Shown: positions 46,542 to 53,711 of the stretch, in pieces
How the letters are laid out: every line of letters starts with the position of its first letter
Position numbering within the stretch: position 1 is the stretch's first letter
NCBI GenBank assembly: GCA_963847145.1
Contig: CAWJYN010000003.1
Span: 744,001 to 808,000 of the forward strand
DNA: 64,000 bases
Origin: JABFRJ01 sp963847145
Lineage (GTDB): Bacteria; Pseudomonadota; Alphaproteobacteria; Rhizobiales; Hyphomicrobiaceae
Direction: 5' to 3'
Made by a program: the position numbers and the translations under genes
Notes under the pieces: generated by a model
The model's input: the letters and a program-made list of their open reading frames with translations, nothing else
Told to the model about the DNA's origin: nothing
Databases searched by the model: none

Positions 46542-46904
46542 GTCTTCGCGCTGGTGGGACCAGGTTGTCAGGACAGGCGCGTGTTTGGGCGGCATTCTGG
46601 CTGTTGCACGCCGCTGGTCCAGCCGCTATAGAACCGACTTCCGAACCGACCGGCAGGGCATGCCGTGGCGGTTTTGAATGCTAAAAACCCACACACGGGC
46701 CGAAGCACCCTCCAGAGGAGGGATCAGGCAAGCGTGCGCCACCTCGGTGCAGACGTGCTTGATCCTGGCCCGCAAGGGCCACGCGTTGACCATGGCCTAA
46801 AGAGGCCGGACTGCGGTTGATGCACGGCGTGAGCCACCCTCAGAAGGACCTGCCGAACGCGCCATGCGCGTTCTGTGGACGGCCCGCGAGCACAGGAGAG
46901 CAAA
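46542..46904 (+). promoter_or_regulatory. Structured region upstream of rpmI (possible leader)
   Basis: This 363-bp gap has no gene; infC, often found just before rpmI, is not here. Three compact hairpins follow one another: CCCTCC 46708-46713 with 46717-46722, TGGCCC 46766-46771 with 46776-46781 around a GCAA tetraloop, and GGCCT 46794-46798 with 46803-46807 around AAAG. Such a set suggests an RNA leader, as used for L20-type autoregulation of rpmI-rplT, but it does not match a leader I can name. Confidence 0.45.
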
Positions 46905-47105
46905 ATGCCCAAGTTGAAGACCAAAAGTGGTGCCAAAAAGCGCTTCAAGATGACGGGAACCGGCAAGGTTCGCGCCGCTGCCCAGGGCAAACGTCATGGC
47001 ATGATCAAGCGGACAGCCAAGTTCGTCAGGACCGCGCGCGGGACGATGACTTTGAGCGATTCCGACGCCAAGATCGTGAAGAAATACATGCCGTACGCGC
47101 GGTGA
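46905..47105 (+). CDS. rpmI: 50S ribosomal protein L35
   Basis: A 66-residue ribosomal protein. It starts MPKLKTKSGAKKRFKMTGTG and continues GKRHGMIKRTAKFVR, the L35 signature. It ends KKYMPYAR. The start at 46905 has AGGAGAG eight bases upstream. It is followed by rplT 150 bp downstream with a repeat array between them. Confidence 0.98.
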   Translation: MPKLKTKSGAKKRFKMTGTGKVRAAAQGKRHGMIKRTAKFVRTARGTMTLSDSDAKIVKKYMPYAR

Positions 47106-47111
47106 TGGGAC

Positions 47112-47234
47112 GGCAATAGGGAATAGGCAGTAGGCAATAGGACGCTTGAGATCGCGGCAGCTGTCGCGAATAAAAGCACTTAATCCGCTACTTGCTCGGT
47201 TCGACTATTGCCTACTGCCTATTGCCTATTCCCT
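47112..47234. repeat. Inverted heptamer array inside the rpmI-rplT gap
   Basis: The left arm (47112-47141) is built of GGCAATA/GGCAGTA/GGCAATA-type seven-base units. The right arm (47204-47234) holds the same units inverted. The 17 bases at 47124-47140 are an exact reverse complement of 47205-47221, and the flanks also pair in part. About 62 bp lie between the arms. In RNA this would fold into a long hairpin that loops out the whole intercistronic space just before the rplT ribosome-binding site. Confidence 0.85.
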
Positions 47235-47255
47235 CATTCTTTCGGAGTTCACACC

Positions 47256-47636
47256 ATGGCACGCGTCAAACGCGGCGTCACAGCCCACGCCAAGCACAAG
47301 AAAGTTCTCAAGGCCGCCAAGGGCTATTATGGCCGCCGCAAGAATACGATCCGGGTCGCCAAGCAGGCCGTCGAAAAGGCGCTGCAGTACAACTATCGCG
47401 ACCGCAAAGTGAAGAAGCGGAATTTCCGCGCTCTTTGGATTCAGCGCATCAACGCGGCTGTGCGTGAACATGGCTTGACCTACGGCCGCTTCATCAACGG
47501 CCTCAACAAGAGCGGCATCGAGATCGACCGTAAGGTTCTCGCCGACCTCGCCGTCAAAGACGCCGCCGGCTTCAAGGCCATTGTCGACAAGGCCAAGGCG
47601 CATGTCAGCCAGCCACACACGGCCAAGGCTGCCTGA
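47256..47636 (+). CDS. rplT: 50S ribosomal protein L20
   Basis: A 126-residue ribosomal assembly protein. It starts MARVKRGVTAHAKHKKVLK, has AKGYYGRRKNTIRVAKQAVEK and the RNRKVKKRNFRALWIQRINAA-type core (two blocks), and a C-terminal globular part. The start at 47256 follows TCGGAG. It can also bind its own mRNA in other bacteria to limit synthesis. It lies in the order rpmI-rplT-pheS. Confidence 0.97.
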   Translation: MARVKRGVTAHAKHKKVLKAAKGYYGRRKNTIRVAKQAVEKALQYNYRDRKVKKRNFRALWIQRINAAVREHGLTYGRFINGLNKSGIEIDRKVLADLAVKDAAGFKAIVDKAKAHVSQPHTAKAA

Positions 47637-47667
47637 GCGTCATCGCTGTTGCGCCCAATGCTATCTT

Positions 47668-47798
47668 CCTCGGGCTTGTCCCGAGGACATAGTACTCTGG
47701 ACTCTCGATCGCTTGAGACTAGCGAAGACGGCACCTAACGAGTGCCAACTTCGCGCTTCGCGTCTGCTGCCCGATGGGTCCTCGGGACACGCCCGAGG
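47668..47798. repeat. Pair of CCTCGGG-CCCGAGG palindromes between rplT and pheS
   Basis: Two 19-base palindromes, CCTCGGG-n5-CCCGAGG, lie at 47668-47686 and 47780-47798. Their spacers, CTTGT and ACACG, are near-complements, so the whole segments are inverted copies about 93 bp apart. They resemble dispersed intergenic repeats of alphaproteobacteria. They could terminate part of the rplT transcript before pheS. Confidence 0.75.
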
Positions 47799-47837
47799 AT
47801 GACAATCGTGGGAGTGTTCTCGTCTGAGGGACACGCC

Positions 47838-48923
47838 ATGTCGTCCGTTGATCTGAATGCCCTCGAAGCCAAGTTGGTGGCCGACGTCACGACCGCCGGC
47901 GATCTCGCAGCGCTCGACGCGGTGCGGGTCGCAGCCCTGGGCAAGAAGGGCACAGTTTCCGAACTCATGTCGGGCCTCGGCAAGATGCCGCCCGATGAGC
48001 GCAAGACATTTGGCGCCGCAGTCAACGCGCTCAAAGCCCGCGTGACGGAAGCGCTGGACGGCCGCAAGACGACGCTGGACACGGCAGCGCTGTCGGCGCG
48101 ACTGGCTCACGAACGCGCAGACGTTACGCTGCCCGTCCGCCTGGGCGGGATGGCTGACGGCCGCATTCACCCCGTTTCCCAAGTTTTCGACGAGATCGCC
48201 GAGATCTTTGCCGATATGGGCTTCCGCATCGCCGAGGGTCCGGACATCGAAACCGATGATCTGAATTTCACCAAGCTGAACCTGCCGGCTGAGCATCCCG
48301 CGCGGCAGATGCATGACACGTTTTATCTGAACACGCCGAACACGGCGCATGGCACGGACAAGCCACCGTTGCTGCTGCGCACGCACACGTCGCCGGTGCA
48401 AATCCGCACGATGATGAGCCAGAAGCCGCCGATCCGCATCATCGCGCCGGGGCGCGTCTACCGCATGGATTCCGACGCCACGCACACGCCGATGTTCCAT
48501 CAGATCGAGGGACTGGTGATCGACGAGAGCACGCACTTTGGTCACATGAAGTGGTGCCTAGAAGAATTCTGCAAAGCATTCTTTGAAGTCGAACACGTCA
48601 AGATGCGGTTTCGCGCATCGCATTTCCCGTTCACGGAACCCTCTGCCGAAGTTGACGTCGGCGCCGAAGCGATTGGCAAGCCGGGGCAATGGCTGGAAAT
48701 TCTCGGCTGCGGCATGGTGCATCCAAAGGTGATCGCCAGCTGCGGGCTTGATCCGGAGAAGTATCAAGGCTGGGCGTTCGGCATGGGCCTCGATCGCATC
48801 ACCATGCTCAAATACGGCATCCCCGATCTGCGCGATATGTTCGCCGCCGACCTGCGCTGGCTTAGGCACTACGGGTTCTCAGCCTTCGACGTACCGACAT
48901 TGGCGGGTGGGATGACTGGGTGA
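47838..48923 (+). CDS. pheS: Phenylalanyl-tRNA synthetase alpha subunit
   Basis: A 361-residue class II aminoacyl-tRNA synthetase subunit. The N-terminal coiled coil leads to HPVSQVFDEIAEIFADMGF and the motif-2 stretch LLRTHTSPVQIRTM. WLEILGCGMVHPKVI and GWAFGMGLDRITMLKYGI form the Phe pocket and motif 3. The start at 47838 gives MSSVDLNALEAKLVAD. It should pair with PheT, but no pheT follows; the next gene is a DUF4291 protein. PheT must be encoded elsewhere. Confidence 0.97.
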   Translation: MSSVDLNALEAKLVADVTTAGDLAALDAVRVAALGKKGTVSELMSGLGKMPPDERKTFGAAVNALKARVTEALDGRKTTLDTAALSARLAHERADVTLPVRLGGMADGRIHPVSQVFDEIAEIFADMGFRIAEGPDIETDDLNFTKLNLPAEHPARQMHDTFYLNTPNTAHGTDKPPLLLRTHTSPVQIRTMMSQKPPIRIIAPGRVYRMDSDATHTPMFHQIEGLVIDESTHFGHMKWCLEEFCKAFFEVEHVKMRFRASHFPFTEPSAEVDVGAEAIGKPGQWLEILGCGMVHPKVIASCGLDPEKYQGWAFGMGLDRITMLKYGIPDLRDMFAADLRWLRHYGFSAFDVPTLAGGMTG

Positions 48924-48973
48924 TCGCGGCCGACTCTGTTGATGGAGGCGCCGCGAAGCGGGAGGGTCGGACA

Positions 48974-49609
48974 GTGTCACTACTTACCGAGCCTTACCTT
49001 GACCAACAGGTGCGCTGGCCGCGCGAGGGCCGGCACATACTCGCCCATCACGATGCCGAGACGATCGTCGTCTATCAGGCGTTCCGGCCGTCAGTCCGTG
49101 ACTATGTGATTGAACACGGCGCTTTCGGTGGCGACTTTTCTTATGCTCGGATGAGTTGGATCAAGCCGAATTTTCTTTGGATGATGTACCGTTCCGGTTG
49201 GGGCAGCAAAGACAATCAGGAAGCAACGCTGGGCCTTCGGCTGCGGCGGCAATTTTTTGATCACATCCTGGCCTTGGCTGTGGCATCGAGTTTTGAACAG
49301 TCGGATTGCGCCACCCACGCCGAGTGGAAGACAGCGCTGGAGAATTCCGACGTGCGGCTGCAATGGGACCCCGATCATGGGCCTGATGGCCGGCCGCTCG
49401 CCAGGCGCGCCATTCAGCTGGGCCTGAGAGGTGATGTTTTGGCTGACTACGGCAAGCGTAAGCTGGTCGAGGTCATCGATCTGACGGCCTTCGTTGCTGC
49501 GCAGCGTGAGTATGCTTTGCGCGGCGAGGTGCAGCATCTGCGGCTGCCGAGCGAATCGGTCTACAGGCCGAATGCTGCGCCGATCGCTATTCGGCTGAAG
49601 TTAGACTGA
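48974..49609 (+). CDS. DUF4291 family protein
   Basis: A 211-residue protein of the DUF4291 family. The signatures are AETIVVYQAFRPSVRDYVI, FSYARMSWIKPNFLWMMYRSGWGSK and the LGLRLRRQFFDHIL helix. The GTG at 48974 is chosen since GGAGGG precedes it by a good distance; a GTG at 48920 that overlaps the pheS stop is the alternative. No function is established for the family, and the fold may be nucleotidyltransferase-like. It occupies the place where pheT usually stands. Confidence 0.85.
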   Translation: MSLLTEPYLDQQVRWPREGRHILAHHDAETIVVYQAFRPSVRDYVIEHGAFGGDFSYARMSWIKPNFLWMMYRSGWGSKDNQEATLGLRLRRQFFDHILALAVASSFEQSDCATHAEWKTALENSDVRLQWDPDHGPDGRPLARRAIQLGLRGDVLADYGKRKLVEVIDLTAFVAAQREYALRGEVQHLRLPSESVYRPNAAPIAIRLKLD

Positions 49610-50091
49610 GCCGAAATTTTTAGTTGCTGCGACACGGTTAACGCGCGTGGCAGCCGGCGCGCGCATACGCGTGTCGGCGCGGGCAAACCATAAAGCACGG
49701 TGGCGCCGCCGCGGGTGGCTTCACCCGCATGGCTGGTCAGGCCTTGCACCTGCTGGCTCGTCGGCCCTTGCAGCCGCTTCAGGTTTTGGCCGCTTGCAAG
49801 CCGTGGGCTTGTCATCGTGTCTGGGGTCGACCGGTGCCTGTGCAGACGGTTTCCACCGCACTCCACGACCGACCCCCGGTTGCCCGGTCACTGATCCTGT
49901 CAGGCGCCGTAGCGCGCTCGAGACATCGCCGCCGGACCAATCTGTCGTCTTGACGACAACACAACTTCTGCGAAGGCAAATAATTTCCACACGTTAATGT
50001 TAAAGCGCGAAGCCCCCACCCGCATCGATGCAGAGCGGCGATGGCGCGGAGAAGAAATCCCGATCTGGACTGGCGGGTGACGCGATGCTGC
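49610..50091. other. Intergenic region between convergent genes, nothing recognised
   Basis: This 482-bp stretch separates DUF4291 from the SMR exporter, which converge. A 101-codon frame on the minus strand (49561-49866) overlaps the DUF4291 gene and has no domain. The sequence is GC-rich with many short repeats of GGCTTGC-like words but no clear palindrome. It may be decayed coding sequence. Confidence 0.4.
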
Positions 50092-50409
50092 TTACGGCGA
50101 AACAAACTTCAGCCCGGCAATGGACCCGATCAGCAAGGTTAGAAACACCAGCCGCATTGTCGTGGCCGGCTCGCCATAAACAACGATCCCGAGGACCGCC
50201 GTCCCAAGCGCCCCAATGCCGGTCCACACAGCATAGGCTGTGCCCAAAGGAATGGTCTGCGCTGCGCGCACCAGCAGATAAAAGCTGATCCCGCCGCAGA
50301 CCATGAACACAGCAATCGGCCGCCAGCGCGTGATGCTGTCCACGTAGCGCAACGCGGTGGTGAACCCGATCTCGAACACACCGGCAAGCAATAGTGTTAT
50401 CCAGGCCAT
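50092..50409 (-). CDS. Small multidrug resistance family exporter (SugE/Gdx-like)
   Basis: A 105-residue four-helix membrane protein. The proton and substrate-binding Glu13 is in MAWITLLLAGVFEIGFTTAL. The helix 3 region TIPLGTAYAVWTGIGALGTA is the SMR signature, and FYLLVRAAQTIPL precedes it. The residues favour the SugE/Gdx (guanidinium exporter) side over the EmrE side, but this cannot be settled by eye. No guanidine riboswitch was recognised upstream. Only one SMR gene is present, so the pump would be a dual-topology homodimer. Confidence 0.88.
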   Translation of the reverse strand: MAWITLLLAGVFEIGFTTALRYVDSITRWRPIAVFMVCGGISFYLLVRAAQTIPLGTAYAVWTGIGALGTAVLGIVVYGEPATTMRLVFLTLLIGSIAGLKFVSP

Positions 50410-50508
50410 CTGTGTTCAAACCTTCGGGTGACGTGCCAGGGCGCGTTTTCGCTGCGAGACGGTATGGCGCAAATCGCGGGGGCACGTGCGCCGCTCAACC
50501 GAAGACGC

Positions 50509-51069
50509 TTAACGGCTGCTGTCCAGGCTTTCGACAACCAGATTGCCGTTGGTGTACACACAAATCTCTGCCGCGATCGCCATCGCTTTGCGGGCGATCT
50601 GGTCGGCGGTCATGTCGGTGTCTAGCAGCGCGCGCGCGGCCGCCAGCGCATAGTTGCCGCCGGAGCCAATGCCGGCCACATCGCGTTCCGGTTCCAGTAC
50701 GTCGCCATTGCCGGTAAGCACCAACGTGACGGAACTATCCGCCACCAGCATCATTGCCTCCAGCCGGCGCAGATAGCGATCCGTCCGCCAGTCTTTCGCC
50801 AACTCGACACACGCCCGCGTCAGCTGGTTGGGATACTTCTCAAGCTTGCCTTCCAGCCGCTCGAACAGCGTGAACGCATCCGCCGTCGCGCCGGCAAAGC
50901 CGCCGATCACGCCTCCTGTGCCCAGTGGCCGCACCTTGCGAGCATTGGACTTCATCACCGTCGCGCCGACGCTCACCTGCCCATCACCCGCGATGACCAC
51001 ACGGCGAGCTTTGCGGACCGTCAGAATGGTCGTGCCATGCCAGATGGGCATGCTCTCGGCAGCAGACAT
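50509..51069 (-). CDS. hslV: ATP-dependent protease subunit HslV
   Basis: A 186-residue proteasome-like peptidase. The catalytic threonine is Thr13 in WHGTTILTVRK, exposed after removal of the first twelve residues. GDGQVSVGATVMKSNARKVR and IGSGGNYALAAARAL are family signatures. It forms a double hexamer with HslU. Here it is on the opposite strand from hslU and 2.6 kb away, with hisB and other genes between. Promoter signals of heat-shock type were not evident. Confidence 0.97.
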   Translation of the reverse strand: MSAAESMPIWHGTTILTVRKARRVVIAGDGQVSVGATVMKSNARKVRPLGTGGVIGGFAGATADAFTLFERLEGKLEKYPNQLTRACVELAKDWRTDRYLRRLEAMMLVADSSVTLVLTGNGDVLEPERDVAGIGSGGNYALAAARALLDTDMTADQIARKAMAIAAEICVYTNGNLVVESLDSSR

Positions 51070-51093
51070 GACATACTCCTATCGGGTCATCTT

Positions 51094-51119
51094 GGGGGCA
51101 GACCCACGGGTCTGATCCC
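51094..51119. repeat. GGTCTGA-family palindrome, copy 3
   Basis: CAGACCC at 51099-51105 pairs with GGGTCTG at 51108-51114 around AC, and the stem continues with GGG-CCC after one mismatch. It lies 25 bp upstream of hslV in the divergent hslV-hisB gap, which otherwise (51070-51367) contains no gene. Confidence 0.65.
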
Positions 51120-51367
51120 ATGGCACGATGTTACGATTATCCAGCAGCGCCAGGTAGAATGAACGAACTGTAAATCACACCCGTTTATGGTCTCCAACGG
51201 TCCGGCTGGCCACCGGAGCATGGGACTGATATCCCGGCCAGATAGAGGCTCACCTTCAATACTGCAACCATTACTCTGTCTCGGACTTCACGCTCTCAGT
51301 CTTCGTCGTCATCCCGGCGGCGGCCGGGACCCACGACAAGCCGCCCAGAACCTCCAGGACCTGCCCC

Positions 51368-51964
51368 GTGAAACGCACCGCCACCATCGACCGCGCCACC
51401 AAGGAAACCCAGATCAAGGCGACCATCGATCTGGATGGCACCGGCGCGTACGACATCGAAACCGGCGTGGGCTTCCTCGATCACATGCTTGAACAGCTGG
51501 CCCGCCACGCCCTCATCGACATCAAGTTGCGCGCCAAAGGCGATCTGCACATCGACTTCCATCACACGACGGAAGACTGCGGCATCGTGCTGGGACAGGC
51601 GTTGGCGAAGGCGCTCGGCGACAAGCAAGGCATCACCCGCTACGCGTCGCTCGATCTCGCCATGGACGAGACGCTGACGCGCGTCGCCATCGACGTATCC
51701 GGCCGCCCCTACCTGATCTGGAACGTCAGCTTCTCGCAGCCCAAGGTCGGCGACATGGACACCGAGCTGTTCCGCGAGTGGTTCCAGGCGTTTGCGCAGA
51801 ACGCCGGGGTCACGCTGCATGTGAGCAACCTGTACGGCACGAACAACCACCATATTGCCGAGACATGCTTCAAGGGGCTAGCGCGCGTGCTGCGCTCGGC
51901 GATCTCGCTGGATCCACGGCAGGCCGGTCGCGTGCCGTCAACCAAGGGGACGCTGAGCGTGTGA
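51368..51964 (+). CDS. hisB: Imidazoleglycerol-phosphate dehydratase
   Basis: A 198-residue histidine-biosynthesis enzyme that dehydrates imidazole-glycerol phosphate. The metal-binding repeats are GVGFLDHMLEQLARHA and DLHIDFHHTTEDCGIVLG, with the later NNHHIAETCFKGLARVLR. Starts at a GTG at 51368, giving the typical MKRTATIDRATKETQI-like beginning. It is the monofunctional form. The hisH, hisA and hisF genes that often follow are replaced here by a toxin-antitoxin pair. Confidence 0.96.
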   Translation: MKRTATIDRATKETQIKATIDLDGTGAYDIETGVGFLDHMLEQLARHALIDIKLRAKGDLHIDFHHTTEDCGIVLGQALAKALGDKQGITRYASLDLAMDETLTRVAIDVSGRPYLIWNVSFSQPKVGDMDTELFREWFQAFAQNAGVTLHVSNLYGTNNHHIAETCFKGLARVLRSAISLDPRQAGRVPSTKGTLSV

Positions 51965-52020
51965 GGGCTGACCTTTGTTTCGGAATGTGATAATCTGGAA
52001 CAAACGGAGTTCGCACCGCC

Positions 52021-52278
52021 ATGACTCGCACCGAAGCACTTGCCAAAATCCAAGCGTCTTTGCCAGCATTGGCCGATGAGCAAGTCGATGCCCTTGCCCA
52101 GATGGCCGCAGCCTGGGCTGAGCCGAGCGCGCCGCTTGATCTGACACCGGAAGAGCTTGCCGGCATCGAACGCTCGAAGGAAGATTTCAAGCACGGCCGG
52201 ACGTACACGTCAGCTGAAGCTCGCGCGCTAACTGACGCGTTCCTGGTCGAACTCGAAAGCGCCAAAACAAGCGCATGA
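52021..52278 (+). CDS. Putative antitoxin of a type II toxin-antitoxin pair
   Basis: An 85-residue protein. The N-terminal half is helical (LAKIQASLPALADEQVDALAQMAAAW) and may form the dimer or DNA-binding part. The C-terminal half (LTPEELAGIERSKEDFKHGRTYTSAEARAL) resembles the toxin-binding tails of ParD/RelB-like antitoxins. It overlaps the toxin gene by four bases. Size, overlap and order all fit an antitoxin, although no clear ribbon-helix-helix motif could be named. Confidence 0.7.
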   Translation: MTRTEALAKIQASLPALADEQVDALAQMAAAWAEPSAPLDLTPEELAGIERSKEDFKHGRTYTSAEARALTDAFLVELESAKTSA

Positions 52279-52586
52279 GAACGGTCCGTTACTCCAAGAC
52301 GTTCACCGACCAGCTTCATGTCCTATTGCGACAAGGACACTGGAAAGTTGGCGCACGACTTGTCTCGGAGAAACGAACGATCGTCTATGACACGGTCGAT
52401 GACCATCTCATGCACTTCCCGGGCACGGGAATTGCGGACAAGCGGCTTCGGCTCTGGTCGTATGAGGTATCGAGAACGCCGTTTGTGGTGCTGTATGACT
52501 TTGATGATACGGAGCTGCGCGTTCACTTCGTTGTCCACAAGCGAGCAGACCGGCGGAAGATCGACCCAAACAGTGTCGAATGGTGA
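52275..52586 (+). CDS. RelE/ParE family toxin
   Basis: A 103-residue RelE/ParE-fold protein. It begins with a beta strand and helices typical of the family (TVRYSKTFTDQLHVLL). The C-terminal strands RLRLWSYEVSRTPFVVLYDFDDTELRVHFVVHKRADRRK-like region (read here in parts) carry the basic residues. RelE members cleave mRNA on the ribosome, ParE members poison gyrase; the choice cannot be made by eye. Its start overlaps the upstream antitoxin. The pair sits between hisB and a DUF2157 gene. Confidence 0.8.
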   Translation: MRTVRYSKTFTDQLHVLLRQGHWKVGARLVSEKRTIVYDTVDDHLMHFPGTGIADKRLRLWSYEVSRTPFVVLYDFDDTELRVHFVVHKRADRRKIDPNSVEW

Positions 52587-52640
52587 TTGTGTGCAAATGC
52601 CGTTCCGTCCGATCTAACAGAAACTCGTGGACCGACACCC

Positions 52641-53711
52641 ATGCTCCGCACTGAAGATCTTGATGCTGCTGTGAAGGCTGGGGTGATTACGCCGGAGCAG
52701 CGGGCGGCGCTGGCGCAGCAGGCGTCCGCGGCGACTTCGCAAGCTCCGCTGCCCGACGGCGAAACACCGAAGATCGCGCGCGGCTTCAACGATGTGATGC
52801 TGGCGCTCGGCACGGCCATCATTGCGATCGCGCTGATGTCGCAGTGGGGGGTGCCGGGGGCGACCATCGCCCCTGCCGTCTACGTCGCGTTTCCGGTGCT
52901 CTGGGTCATCTCGGAACTTCTCAACGTACGCCGTAAGGCGGTGCTGCCGGGTATCGTCGCAGTGATCGGCTTGTCGCTGGCAGCCGGCTATGTCGGCGCG
53001 CGCTATGGCATGCAACGATCGGATTTATCTGCCGGCGATGCCAGCATGCGGGATTGGGTCAAATTTCCAATTTGGGCCGTGATGTCAGCGGCCGCAGCGA
53101 TCGCCATCACGAACGCGCTCTACTACGCGCGGTTCCGGCTGCCGTTTGCGCTGCTGCCGCTTGCCCTCAGCATCGGGGTTGCCGGTGTGCAGGCGCTTAT
53201 TCTCGCATTCGGATGGGAGCGGACGGCGGCCGTTCCGCATTTTCTCGGGCTGCTGTTCGGCTTGCTGCTGTTTGCAGGGGCGATGTGGTACGACACCTCC
53301 GATCCGTTGCGGCGCACGCGCAATGCCGATTGCGGGTTCTGGCTGCATCTCGCCGCCGCGCCGCTCGTCGTCCATTCACTGTTGTCGATATTTGGCGGCT
53401 CGACGCTGGCCAAAACCGGCACTGGATCGGTGCTATCTGTGGGGCTGATCGCGGCAATGACCCTGGTTGCTCTGGCGATTGATCGCCGCGCGTTGATTGT
53501 CTCGTCGCTGAGTTATCTGCTTGCCGCGGTCGGCTATGTCGTATCGACGGCATCGCAGCTACTCGGCGGTTCCGCCTTCGCGAGCCTGGTCGTCTTGGGC
53601 GTTGTCGTACTCGTGATCGGCATGGGCTGGCACCCTGCGAGGCGCCTTGTGCTCGCTCCATTTCGTGGCCAAGAATGGCTTGGCAAACTCCCTCCGGTAC
53701 AAAAAGCATGA
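52641..53711 (+). CDS. DUF2157 domain membrane protein
   Basis: A 356-residue protein. The first 65 residues are cytosolic (LRTEDLDAAVKAGVITPEQRAAL) in the style of the DUF2157 N-terminal domain. About eight to ten membrane helices follow (MLALGTAIIAIALM, AVYVAFPVLWVISEL, and so on). It ends in a short basic tail (RPLVLAPFRGQEW-like) and its stop overlaps the hslU start by ATGA. The coupling to hslU suggests co-expression. Function unknown. Confidence 0.82.
   Translation: MLRTEDLDAAVKAGVITPEQRAALAQQASAATSQAPLPDGETPKIARGFNDVMLALGTAIIAIALMSQWGVPGATIAPAVYVAFPVLWVISELLNVRRKAVLPGIVAVIGLSLAAGYVGARYGMQRSDLSAGDASMRDWVKFPIWAVMSAAAAIAITNALYYARFRLPFALLPLALSIGVAGVQALILAFGWERTAAVPHFLGLLFGLLLFAGAMWYDTSDPLRRTRNADCGFWLHLAAAPLVVHSLLSIFGGSTLAKTGTGSVLSVGLIAAMTLVALAIDRRALIVSSLSYLLAAVGYVVSTASQLLGGSAFASLVVLGVVVLVIGMGWHPARRLVLAPFRGQEWLGKLPPVQKA

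Noticed and set aside
49561..49866. 101-codon minus-strand frame in the gap after DUF4291
   Set aside because: It overlaps the DUF4291 coding region, has no domain and no clear start signal.
50410..50508. Guanidine riboswitch upstream of the SMR exporter
   Set aside because: The 99 bases between hslV and the exporter do not show the conserved sequence blocks of guanidine-I, -II or -III motifs.
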